From DATKEG01 sp035544515 (GTDB taxonomy: Bacteria; Acidobacteriota; Vicinamibacteria; Fen-336), in NCBI GenBank assembly GCA_035544515.1, contig DATKEG010000194.1:1-20299 (forward strand): a stretch of DNA of 20,299 nt, read 5' to 3'. The position numbers and the translations under genes are program-made. Positions 8,211 to 15,446 of this stretch are shown here, in pieces (positions within the stretch are counted from its first letter, which is position 1; every line of letters starts with the position of its first letter). The notes under the pieces are model-generated. The model was not told the origin of the DNA. It saw only the letters and a list, made by a program, of their open reading frames with translations, and did not search any database.

Positions 8211-9832
8211 GGCCAGGTGCGCGTCCGCGCCTCGCGGAAGCCCAGGCGGCGGCCGAACACCTCGGTGATGAGGTCGCTGCGTGCCTGCGCGGCCAGGCGC
8301 TCCATGGTGAGGTCGCCCGCGCCTTCCACCTCGAGCACCCACTCGCCCTCTTCCGCGATCAGGCGCACGTCCTGGACCTTCTGCAGGTGGTCGGCGTCGA
8401 GAGCGTTGGCCAGGCGGAGGATGGCCGCGAGCTTGTTGACCTTGACGCGCGCGTCGCGGTCCAGGGCCATGTAGGGCGGGTGCGACTTCTGGGGCAGCGC
8501 GCGCCGATGGTAGCGCGCCACGTTGGCCACGATGGCCATGTCGTCCTGTGTGAGGCCGAAGATCTCCGACACGCTGAGCAGGTACCAGGAGTGCTTGTGG
8601 TGCCCGCGCATGCCGACGTAGTTGCCGATGTCGTGGAGCAGGGCGGCGACCTCCAGCAGCACGCGGTCGCGGTCGCCCAGTCCGTGCTCCGGGCGCAGGT
8701 CGTCGAAGAGGCGCAGGGTGAGCTGCGCGACCTTCTGGCCGTGCGGCGCGTCCCAGCGGTACTTCTCGCCGAGCGCCTCCGCGCTGGCCAGGACCTGGCG
8801 GCTGAAGTCCTGGATGGACTGGCGGTCCTCGGAGCGCGCGAGGTCGAGGACGAGCCCCGCGCGCAGGGAGGCCTCGGGCAGGGTGATCCCCGGGGCGCCC
8901 GATTCCAGGAGCAGCTCGCGATAGACCAGCAGCGCGGGTACCAGCGTCTCCGCGTCGGACTGGGGCAGCCGGTACTGCTCCACCAGCTGCTCGGGGTCGC
9001 TGCCGCCCATCTGGTCGCAGAAGGCCACGAACGGCTCTCGCGCGATCACCGGGAGCCCGTCGGCCGCCGACTCCCCGAGCACCTGGTCGGCCGCGAAGCG
9101 CACGTCCTCGCCCAGGGCCAGGAAGTGCCGCGCGTCCTTGAGCGGCATCTCGCGGCGGATGTCGTCCACCACGTTGTGGATGTGCCGGCGCAGCAGGCGC
9201 ATCCCCTGCTCCAGGCTGCCGTGCCAGTTCAGCAGGCTCTGGCGCATGCGGATCGCGCCCAGCGGATAGGTGCCCGAGTGGATGGGCTCGCCGTGGCGCA
9301 GGAAGGAGATGTCCGCGCTGCCCCCGCCCACCTCGACCAGGAGCGCGTCGTCGCGGGTGAGGGCCGGGTGGTCGCGCATCCGCTCGCGCACGGCCATGTA
9401 CGTGAGCCGGTTCTCCTCCGTGCCGTCGATGACCTCGACGTCGATTCCCGTGCGCAGGCGCACCCGGTCGAGGAAGGCATCGGCATTCTGCGCCTCGCGG
9501 ACCGCGCTGGTGGCCACGGCCCGGTATCGCAGCACCCCGTAGGTGTCCATGATCCGGCGGAAGGACTCCAGCGTCTTGAGGGTCGCCTCCACGGTGGCGG
9601 AAGTGAGGCGGTTGTGCGTGAAGGTGTCCTTGCCGAGCAAGACCCCGCGCGAGACCTCTTCCAGGATGCGCACAGGGCGGCCCGGAGCCACCTCCGCCAC
9701 GACCAGCCGCACGGCGCTGGCGCCCATGTCGATGACGGCCACGGCCACGGGCACGGGCGGCTCGGCCGGGGCGGGCGCGGGCGGCGCCGCCACGACCGCC
9801 TGCGGCTTCAGCGTGCGATCGCGTGCGCCCAT
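8207..9832 (-). CDS. ppx: Exopolyphosphatase/guanosine pentaphosphate phosphatase (Ppx/GppA) with HD domain
   Basis: A 541-residue ASKHA-fold phosphatase that removes terminal phosphates from polyphosphate or pppGpp. After a Pro/Ala-rich tail (1-29) comes the phosphate-1 loop VIDMGASAVRL (33-43), where the family usually has DIGSNS. The catalytic-region DGTEENRL follows, with Glu139 or Glu140, then the phosphate-2 loop VEVGGGSADISF (167-177). The C-terminal half is the HD-type domain with His400-Asp401 and HHKHSWYLL (411-419). The length matches two-domain Ppx (about 513 in E. coli). It is the first gene of the string leading to ppk1, with which it overlaps by four bases. GppA-type activity cannot be excluded; the ppk1 partner favours Ppx. 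Confidence 0.93.
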   Translation of the reverse strand: MGARDRTLKPQAVVAAPPAPAPAEPPVPVAVAVIDMGASAVRLVVAEVAPGRPVRILEEVSRGVLLGKDTFTHNRLTSATVEATLKTLESFRRIMDTYGVLRYRAVATSAVREAQNADAFLDRVRLRTGIDVEVIDGTEENRLTYMAVRERMRDHPALTRDDALLVEVGGGSADISFLRHGEPIHSGTYPLGAIRMRQSLLNWHGSLEQGMRLLRRHIHNVVDDIRREMPLKDARHFLALGEDVRFAADQVLGESAADGLPVIAREPFVAFCDQMGGSDPEQLVEQYRLPQSDAETLVPALLVYRELLLESGAPGITLPEASLRAGLVLDLARSEDRQSIQDFSRQVLASAEALGEKYRWDAPHGQKVAQLTLRLFDDLRPEHGLGDRDRVLLEVAALLHDIGNYVGMRGHHKHSWYLLSVSEIFGLTQDDMAIVANVARYHRRALPQKSHPPYMALDRDARVKVNKLAAILRLANALDADHLQKVQDVRLIAEEGEWVLEVEGAGDLTMERLAAQARSDLITEVFGRRLGFREARTRTWP

Positions 9833-9931
9833 GGCCTCATTCTAACCGCCGTCCACGGCCGCCCCGGCGATATGCTTTGCCGGCGCCGCCTTCCGCGTGA
9901 TATACCGTGTCTTTCATCTCCAGGAACCACC
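9833..9931. promoter_or_regulatory. Divergent promoter region between ppx and the CHAD gene
   Basis: This 99-base divergent gap should hold promoters for both polyphosphate transcription units. Rightward: TTGCCG (9877-9882) and TATACC (9901-9906) with an 18-bp spacer form a plausible promoter for the CHAD gene, whose AGGA-type site lies just before its GTG start. Leftward: TAGAAT (9844-9839) is a good -10 but lies only six bases before the ppx ATG, and no clear -35 accompanies it. No repeat resembling the pstS Pho-box array was seen here. Confidence 0.35.
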
Positions 9932-10819
9932 GTGTCTTCCCCCCCGTCCGCCGTGGACCGGTCCACGCCGCTGCTCCAGCAGCGGATCCGCGAGCTTTTC
10001 CGCCGTCTGCCGAAGGCCCTGGCCGGCGAGGTCGAGGCGGTCCATCAGATGCGCATCGCCGGACGGCGCCTGCGCGTGGCCCTGCCCGTCCTGGCTCGCC
10101 GGCCGGAGGGAAGGCGCGCCCGGGACGCGGGGCGGATCCTGCGCCAGCTCGCCCGCGCGGCGGGCAGCAGCCGCGATCTCGACGTCGGCCTGGAGCTGTT
10201 CGACGGCCACCTGGCTCCGAGCCGCGCGGCCACGGCCTCCCAGCGCACGCTGCGGTCGCGATTGCGCGGTGCGCGCACGCGCAGCCGCGCGCGCATGGCG
10301 GAGGCGCTCCTGGACATCGAGATTGCCAGGCTCCGCCGCGACCTGCGCCGGATCGTGGCGCGCCGGGGGGAAGTCCTCTTCACGGTGGTGCTGCGGCTGC
10401 GGGACGCCCGCGAGGCGCGGGGGGCGCGGGTGGTCGAGGCGCTGGGCGCCCTCGGCGATCGCTACGATCCCGCGGCGCTGCACGAGCTGCGCAAGCGGGT
10501 GCGAAGGCTGCGCTACGTGGCGGAGGTGGCGGAGGCGGTGATGGCCCAGTCGACCGCGGCTCCCGCCGCCTTCAAGGCGCTCCAGGAGCAGCTCGGCCGC
10601 ATACGCGACCGCTTCGTCCTGTCGGAATGGCTGGGACGCCAGGCGGCGTCCGCGCGCGCGCGCGGACAGGAGGCGCTCGCGGTGGAGGCCGCGGAGATGC
10701 AGCGCTCGTTCCTGGCGGCCAGCCAGGCCGAGCACCGCGCATTCCTGGAGCGGTCCCCCGCCGAGCGCGTACGGGAGGGACTGCTGGCCATGGGGCCGAC
10801 GCGCAGCAGCGCCGCTTGA
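9932..10819 (+). CDS. CHAD-domain protein (probable polyphosphate binder)
   Basis: A 295-residue, Arg-rich, all-helical protein made of one CHAD domain (conserved histidine alpha-helical domain). The two repeat halves show the family hallmark: EAVHQMRIAGRRLRVAL with His38 and AALHELRKRVRRLRYVAEV with His184. The segment LARAAGSSRDLDVGLEL (73-89) is also typical. CHAD domains are known to bind inorganic polyphosphate through these basic helices. The start is GTG at 9932, preceded by AGGA at about six bases; the much longer open frame upstream is a shadow of ppx. It is divergent from ppx-ppk1 and followed 22 bases later by the SixA-like gene, so these two probably form an operon. There is no CYTH triphosphatase domain. 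Confidence 0.92.
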   Translation: MSSPPSAVDRSTPLLQQRIRELFRRLPKALAGEVEAVHQMRIAGRRLRVALPVLARRPEGRRARDAGRILRQLARAAGSSRDLDVGLELFDGHLAPSRAATASQRTLRSRLRGARTRSRARMAEALLDIEIARLRRDLRRIVARRGEVLFTVVLRLRDAREARGARVVEALGALGDRYDPAALHELRKRVRRLRYVAEVAEAVMAQSTAAPAAFKALQEQLGRIRDRFVLSEWLGRQAASARARGQEALAVEAAEMQRSFLAASQAEHRAFLERSPAERVREGLLAMGPTRSSAA

Positions 10820-10841
10820 GAGGCGAGCGAGGAGGCACGAC

Positions 10842-11330
10842 ATGCGGCTTCTGATCATCCGGCACGCGGTGGCGGTCCCCCGGGGCACTCCGGACATGGA
10901 CGACGACGCGCGGCCGCTCACGCCCAGGGGCCGGAAGCGCTTCCGGCAGGCGGCGCGCGGCCTGGCCGCGGTGGTGAAGCGTCCCGATGCGCTGCTCACC
11001 AGCCCCCTCCCCCGCGCGCGGCAGACCGCCGACCTGGCGGCCAAGGCCTGGGGCAAGGTGAAGGTGTCCGAGACGGAGGCGCTCGCGGGAGGCACCTTCG
11101 AGGCACTGGCCCTGGCCCTGGCCTCTTTCGGCAAGGACGACACCGTTGCCGTGGTCGGGCACGAGCCGGACCTCTCCGAGCTGCTGGCGCGCGTGCTCGG
11201 CACTCCCCACGGCGACCGGCTCACGTTCCGCAAGGGCGGCGTGGCGCTGGTGGACGTGCCCGGCCCGCTGCCAGAGGGCGGCTCCCTCGTCTGGCTTCTG
11301 ACGCCGCGGCTGCTCCGGTCTCTGGGATAG
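10842..11330 (+). CDS. sixA: SixA-like phosphohistidine phosphatase
   Basis: A 162-residue histidine phosphatase-superfamily protein, almost exactly the size of E. coli SixA (161). The RHG nucleophile motif is at Arg7-His8 (LIIRHAVA), a second phosphate-binding arginine is at Arg58 in SPLPRARQTA, and the second catalytic histidine is His107 in VGHEPDLSELL. The GAGGAGG site before the ATG at 10842 is strong. SixA proteins remove phosphate from phosphohistidine, known for histidine-phosphotransfer domains and the nitrogen phosphotransferase system. Here the pairing with a CHAD protein and the nearby histidine-phosphorylated enzymes (Ppk1 and the sensor kinase) offers other candidate substrates, which is inference. 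Confidence 0.9.
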   Translation: MRLLIIRHAVAVPRGTPDMDDDARPLTPRGRKRFRQAARGLAAVVKRPDALLTSPLPRARQTADLAAKAWGKVKVSETEALAGGTFEALALALASFGKDDTVAVVGHEPDLSELLARVLGTPHGDRLTFRKGGVALVDVPGPLPEGGSLVWLLTPRLLRSLG

Positions 11331-11388
11331 CGCGCCGCCCCTTGCGTCCGGCGCGCGCAGCGGAGCGTTTCATCGGCCGCATCGCGGC
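11331..11388. terminator. Possible terminator hairpins between sixA and phoB
   Basis: The convergent gap holds two GC-rich hairpins. One has perfect 7-bp arms (CGCGCCG at 11331-11337 and CGGCGCG at 11349-11355). The other has 5-bp arms (GCCGC at 11376-11380 and GCGGC at 11384-11388). Neither is followed by a clear T-run on either strand, so intrinsic termination is only a possibility. Confidence 0.25.
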
Positions 11389-11412
11389 GGGTTCATCCCG
11401 GCGCGATGCGTC

Positions 11413-12180
11413 TCAAGACTCGACGCGCGGAGCGTAGCGCGCCGCATCCGTAGAGACGAAGCGATAGCCCACGCCCACCACCGTCTCCACGTGGCCGCGG
11501 GCGGGGCCGAGCTTCTGGCGCAGCCGCCGGATGTGGGCGTCGACGCTGCGGGTGTCCACGTCGGTGTCGTAGCCCCACACGCGCTCCAAGAGCCGCTCCC
11601 GGGTGAGCACGCGGCCGGGCCGCTCGACCAGGCAGCGGAACAGCTCGAACTCCTTGTGGGTGAGGCGGACCTCCGCGCCCCGGTAGCGCACGAGGAAGGC
11701 GTCGAACTCGATGTCGAAGTTCTCGTCGCGGTAGCCCTGCCGCGGCTCGCCGTCCGACTCCGCGCGGCGCAGCGCCACCCGGCAGCGCGCGGCCAGCTCC
11801 TTCAGGCTGAACGGCTTCACCAGGTAGTCGTCGGCGCCCATCTCCAGGCCGAGCACCCGGTCCACCTCGTCCGCGCGGGCGGACACGATGATGATCGGCA
11901 CGCGGGCGGTGGCGCTGTGCCGGCGGATCATGCGGCACACCTCCAGGCCGTCCATGCCCGGCAGGTTCAGGTCGAGCAGGACGAGGTCCGTGCCGCGGCG
12001 CGCGGCCTCCAGTCCCTCCTCCCCGGTGCGCGCCACGCGCACCTGCAGCCCGGCCTTCTCGAGCTGGTAGCGGATGGCCTCCGCGATGTCGCTCTCGTCC
12101 TCGATGAGCAGCACCCGGCGGCGGTTCTCGACCGCGGGCGGGCCGGCGGGGTTCGTTCCGGACGAAGGCGCGGTCCTCAT
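11413..12180 (-). CDS. phoB: PhoB-family response regulator
   Basis: A 255-residue two-domain regulator. After a 20-residue tail, the receiver domain (about 22-140) has acidic residues Glu27-Asp28, phospho-acceptor Asp70 (LLDLNLPG), Ser100 and Lys122 (LVKPF). The OmpR/PhoB winged-helix domain follows (about 155-245), with LTHKEFELFRCL, LTRERLLERVWGY, the recognition-helix region TRSVDAHIRRLRQKL and GVGYRF. The ATG at 12180 overlaps the phoU stop by four bases (ATGA), placing it last in the pst operon. It would activate phosphate-starvation genes when phosphorylated and probably controls its own operon through the repeat upstream of pstS. PhoP/OmpR relatives look similar; position after phoU makes PhoB the best name. 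Confidence 0.92.
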   Translation of the reverse strand: MRTAPSSGTNPAGPPAVENRRRVLLIEDESDIAEAIRYQLEKAGLQVRVARTGEEGLEAARRGTDLVLLDLNLPGMDGLEVCRMIRRHSATARVPIIIVSARADEVDRVLGLEMGADDYLVKPFSLKELAARCRVALRRAESDGEPRQGYRDENFDIEFDAFLVRYRGAEVRLTHKEFELFRCLVERPGRVLTRERLLERVWGYDTDVDTRSVDAHIRRLRQKLGPARGHVETVVGVGYRFVSTDAARYAPRVES

Positions 12181-12848
12181 GGCACCAACCGCTCCTCGTG
12201 GTGGTGGCGTACGTCCTTGGCCTCCACCACGAAGATGACGTCCTCCGCGATGTTGGTGGCGTGGTCCGCGATGCGCTCCAGGTTGCGGCTGACCAGGATG
12301 AGGGACAGGGCGCGCTCGATGGTGCCCGGGTCCGCCATCATGTAGGTGAGGAGCACGCGGAAGATGTGGTCCTTGAGCTGGTCCACCTCGTCGTCGCGGG
12401 CCAGCACGCTGCGGGCCAGGGCCGCATCCTTGCGCACGAAGGCGTCCAGGCTGTCGCGGGTCATGGCCTCGGCGATCTCGGCCATGTGCGGCAGGTCGAT
12501 GATGGGCTTGAGCGGCGCCGCGTTCATGAGCTTCAGGGAGTTCTCCGCGATGTTGACCGCCTGGTCGCCGATGCGCTCGAGGTCGGCGTTGATCTTCATG
12601 GCGGCCGTGATGAGGCGCAGGTCCGAGGCCATGGGCTGCTGCAGCGCGAGCAGCTTGAGGCAGCGGTCGTCCACCTCGATCTGCAGCTCGTTGACCTCGT
12701 CGTCCCCGGCGATGATCCGCTCCGCCGCCTCCGGCTTCCGCTGCATGAGGGCCAGCACCGCCTGGTGGACGCGCTCCTCCACCATGGCGCCCATGCTCAG
12801 CAGCCGGTTCTTGAGCGCCTGCATCTCCGCCTCGAAATGACGTTCCAT
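12177..12848 (-). CDS. phoU: PhoU, phosphate-signalling regulator
   Basis: A 223-residue cytoplasmic protein of two three-helix repeats that links the Pst transporter with PhoR and keeps the Pho response off in high phosphate. Each repeat has the metal-binding motif: DLERIGDQAVNIAE (89-102; Glu91, Asp95) and NLERIADHATNIAEDV (189-204; Glu191, Asp195). The QPMASDLRLI segment (71-80) is also typical. The length agrees with the usual 220-240. The ATG at 12848 is preceded by an AAAAGG-type site. It is separated from pstB by 104 bases but overlaps phoB. The C-terminus ends in a charged HHHEER stretch that is not part of the fold. Confidence 0.96.
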   Translation of the reverse strand: MERHFEAEMQALKNRLLSMGAMVEERVHQAVLALMQRKPEAAERIIAGDDEVNELQIEVDDRCLKLLALQQPMASDLRLITAAMKINADLERIGDQAVNIAENSLKLMNAAPLKPIIDLPHMAEIAEAMTRDSLDAFVRKDAALARSVLARDDEVDQLKDHIFRVLLTYMMADPGTIERALSLILVSRNLERIADHATNIAEDVIFVVEAKDVRHHHEERLVP

Positions 12849-12858
12849 AGTGCTTACC

Positions 12859-12939
12859 TTTTCACCGCTGAGGCGCCGAGGGGTACATGCGCTCCATTCC
12901 TCCCTCCGCGACCTCTCCGGTCATCTCCGCGCTCTGCGG
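12859..12939. repeat. Degenerate palindromic intergenic repeat between pstB and phoU
   Basis: The pstB-phoU gap holds two imperfect inverted arms: TTCACCGCTGAGGCGCCGAG on the + strand near 12861-12880, and a run rich in CTCCGCG/CTCTGCGG at 12904-12939 that resembles its reverse complement. The pattern resembles, with mismatches, a palindrome of the type 'TTCACCGCAGAGGCGCAGAG ... CTCTGCG...CTCTGCGG' that I recall from intergenic regions of many bacterial genomes. It may act as an RNA hairpin between pstB and phoU. The resemblance is by eye and the copy is degraded. Confidence 0.4.
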
Positions 12940-12952
12940 GTCATCCGTCTCG

Positions 12953-13783
12953 CTAGCCGAACCGGCCCGTTATGTAGTCTTCCGTGAGCTTCTCCCGGGG
13001 GTTGGTGAACATGTCGGGGGTGCGCTCGTACTCCACCAGCCGGCCCAGCCAGAAGAAGGCCGTGCGGTCCGACACCCGCGCCGCCTGCTGCAGGTTGTGG
13101 GTGACGATCACGATGGTGTAGTCGGCCTTCAGGCTGTAGATCAGCTCCTCGATCTTGAGGGTGGCGATGGGGTCCAGCGCGGAGCAGGGCTCGTCCATGA
13201 GCACGATCTCGGGCTCCACCGCGATGGCGCGCGCGATGCACAGCCGCTGCTGCTGGCCGCCGGAGAGGCTGAGGCCGCTCTCCGAGAGCCGGTCCTTCAC
13301 CTCCTCCCACAGCGCGGCGCCGATCAGGCTGCGCTCGCAGGCCGCGTCCAGGGTGGCCTTGTCCTTGATGCCGGCGATGCGCAGCCCGTAGACCACGTTC
13401 TCGTAGATCGACTTGGGGAACGGGTTGCTCTTCTGGAAGACCATCCCGATGCGGCGGCGCACGCCGATGACGTCCGTGCCCGGCGCGTAGATGTCCTGCC
13501 CCGCCACCTTGATGGTGCCCGTGGTGGAGGTGTCGTCGATGAGGTCGTTCATGCGGTTCAGGCAGCGGAGCAGCGTGGACTTGCCGCAGCCCGAAGGCCC
13601 GATGAAGGCGGTCACCATCCGCTCCCCGATGTCCATGCTGATGTCGTGGAGCACGTGGTTGGGTCCGTAGCTGAGGTTGACGTCCCGCAACTCGATGGCC
13701 ACCCGGCCCGACCCCTCGGAGGGGGCCTCCTGGCGCACCTCGGTACGTATGCGGAGCGGGCTCTCGACCATGGTGTCCTGCAT
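12953..13783 (-). CDS. pstB: PstB, phosphate ABC transporter ATPase
   Basis: A 276-residue ATP-binding subunit that powers phosphate import through PstC/PstA at the inner face of the membrane. Visible motifs are Walker A GPSGCGKST (62-70), Q-loop Gln117 in GMVFQKSNPFP, signature LSGGQQQR (173-180), Walker B IVLMDEP (193-199, Glu198) and switch His229 (IVTHNLQQAARVSD). The DLIDD segment after the first ATPase helix and the NPFPKSIYENV stretch are specific to PstB. The ATG at 13783 follows the pstA stop by eight bases and has TAGGAG upstream; an in-frame ATG at 13771 is the alternative. The first 25 residues are an extra tail not needed for the fold. Confidence 0.97.
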   Translation of the reverse strand: MQDTMVESPLRIRTEVRQEAPSEGSGRVAIELRDVNLSYGPNHVLHDISMDIGERMVTAFIGPSGCGKSTLLRCLNRMNDLIDDTSTTGTIKVAGQDIYAPGTDVIGVRRRIGMVFQKSNPFPKSIYENVVYGLRIAGIKDKATLDAACERSLIGAALWEEVKDRLSESGLSLSGGQQQRLCIARAIAVEPEIVLMDEPCSALDPIATLKIEELIYSLKADYTIVIVTHNLQQAARVSDRTAFFWLGRLVEYERTPDMFTNPREKLTEDYITGRFG

Positions 13784-13791
13784 CTCCACTC

Positions 13792-15444
13792 CTAGAAGGC
13801 GGACGTCTGGTACTTCCTGCGCAGGCGGTTGCGCACCAGGATGGCGGTGAGGTTCAAGAGGAGCACGATCGCGAGCAGGAAGATGGTCGTGGTGTAGACC
13901 ATGGGCTTGGCCGCCTCCACGTTGGGGCTCTGGAAGCCCACGTCGTAGATGTGGAATCCCAGGTGCATGAACTTGCGCTCGAGGTGGAAGAACGGGAAGA
14001 AGCCGTCGAGGGGCAGCTGGGGCGCGAGCTTCACCACGCCCGTGATCATCAGGGGCGCCACCTCGCCCGCGCCGCGCGCCATGGCCAGGATGAGGCCGGT
14101 CAATATCCCGGGGGCGGCTGCGGGCAGCACCACCCGCTGGATGGTCTGCCACTTGGTGGCGCCCGCGGCCAGCGAGGCCTCGCGCATGGAGCGCGGCACG
14201 GCGGCCAGCGCCTCCTCCGCCGCCACGATGACCACCGGCACGGTCAGGAGGGCGAGGGTCAGCGAAGCCCACAGGATGCCGCCCGTGCCGAAGGTCGGGG
14301 TGGGCAGCGACTCCGGGTAGAAGAGCCGGTCGATGGAGCCGCCCACCAGGTAGACGAAGAAGCCGAGGCCGAAGACGCCGAAGACGATGGAGGGGACGCC
14401 GGCCAGGTTGTTCACCGCGATGCGCACCGTGCGCACGAGCGCGCCCTGCCGGGCGTACTCGCGCAGGTACAGGGCGGCCAGGACCCCGAAGGGCACCGCC
14501 AGGAGGCTCATCAGCAGCACCATCATCACGGTGCCGAAGATGGCGGGGAAGATCCCGCCCTCCGTGTTGGACTCGCGCGGGTCGTCGGAGAGGAACCCCC
14601 ACACTCGCCCGCCGTAGACCCGGAGGCGGCCAAGGGTGGAAAGCTGGTTGGCGGGATAGGCGGCGAAGATGTCGAGCGTGAGCAGGACCTTCTGGTCACC
14701 CGAGGCGGTCAGGAACGTCACCCGCGTCGCGCTCGCCTTCTGGCGCAGGGCGTGGAGCTCGCGCTGCTTCTGCTCGTACCGCCGCTGCTGCTCGGCCACG
14801 GTGCGCTCGATCGCGGCCCGCTCGGAGGCCAGGTCGCGCCCGGGCTCGCGGGCGGCCTGGAGGTCCAGCTTGCGGGCTTGAAGCCGCGCCTGCTCGATGC
14901 GGTAGTTGATCTCCCCGATCTCGTCCTTCTCGATCTCCTCCAGCGCGGCGCGATCGTCCGCGGCCTGGTCGAGCAACGGAGGCAGTCTCTGGCCCACGTC
15001 GGCGCTGCCCTGGGCCACCACCTGGTCACCCTGCCAGAGCTGAAGGGGCGCGCCGAGGAGCGGCCCGTACTCGCGGCGCTCCACGTAGTAGGCGTCGGGG
15101 GGGTAATCGCGCGAGACGATCTGGTCCTCGTCGATCCACTTGAAATCGAATCCGAGCAGGTCGCGGTTGCCGACCTTGAGCTGGATCCGGTGCCTCTGGT
15201 TGTGCGCGGGGGTGCCCGGGGCCGGGATGGGCTCGCGCTGGACCGGCTCGCCCAGGAACAAGCTGCCGTCGGCCAGGCCGACGCGCATCAAGGGGTCGGG
15301 CCAGAAGAAGCCGAGGCCCTGGACCAGGATGAGGGCCACCAGGCCGCCGACCATGAGCAGGCAAACGCCGAGCGCGCTGCCCGTGAACCACACCCATCCC
15401 TCGCCCTGCCCGCGCCTGGTCGCCCGGCCGGTGGCGCTGGTCAT
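13792..15444 (-). CDS. pstA: PstA, phosphate ABC transporter permease, long form with inserted coiled coil
   Basis: A 550-residue inner-membrane permease, far longer than E. coli PstA (about 296). Residues 18-48 form the first membrane helix. Residues 49-299 are an extra, probably periplasmic region that includes a strongly charged coiled coil (about 165-238, rich in Glu, Arg and Gln). The permease core spans about 300-545 and carries the coupling EAA-type loop ASLAAGATKWQTIQRVVLP (423-441) and the FHIYDVGFQSP segment. The ATG at 15444 comes two bases after the pstC stop and matches the start of the membrane helix; the longer open frame upstream is a shadow of pstC. Long PstA with an N-terminal DUF3333-type region is known from Pseudomonas and relatives. 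No frameshift is seen. Confidence 0.95.
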   Translation of the reverse strand: MTSATGRATRRGQGEGWVWFTGSALGVCLLMVGGLVALILVQGLGFFWPDPLMRVGLADGSLFLGEPVQREPIPAPGTPAHNQRHRIQLKVGNRDLLGFDFKWIDEDQIVSRDYPPDAYYVERREYGPLLGAPLQLWQGDQVVAQGSADVGQRLPPLLDQAADDRAALEEIEKDEIGEINYRIEQARLQARKLDLQAAREPGRDLASERAAIERTVAEQQRRYEQKQRELHALRQKASATRVTFLTASGDQKVLLTLDIFAAYPANQLSTLGRLRVYGGRVWGFLSDDPRESNTEGGIFPAIFGTVMMVLLMSLLAVPFGVLAALYLREYARQGALVRTVRIAVNNLAGVPSIVFGVFGLGFFVYLVGGSIDRLFYPESLPTPTFGTGGILWASLTLALLTVPVVIVAAEEALAAVPRSMREASLAAGATKWQTIQRVVLPAAAPGILTGLILAMARGAGEVAPLMITGVVKLAPQLPLDGFFPFFHLERKFMHLGFHIYDVGFQSPNVEAAKPMVYTTTIFLLAIVLLLNLTAILVRNRLRRKYQTSAF

Positions 15445-15446
15445 GG

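Noticed and set aside
8387..9931. Long plus-strand open frame running into the CHAD gene
   Set aside because: It is antisense to ppx, its protein is low-complexity His/Val/Gly/Arg-rich, and CHAD homology begins only after the GTG at 9932.
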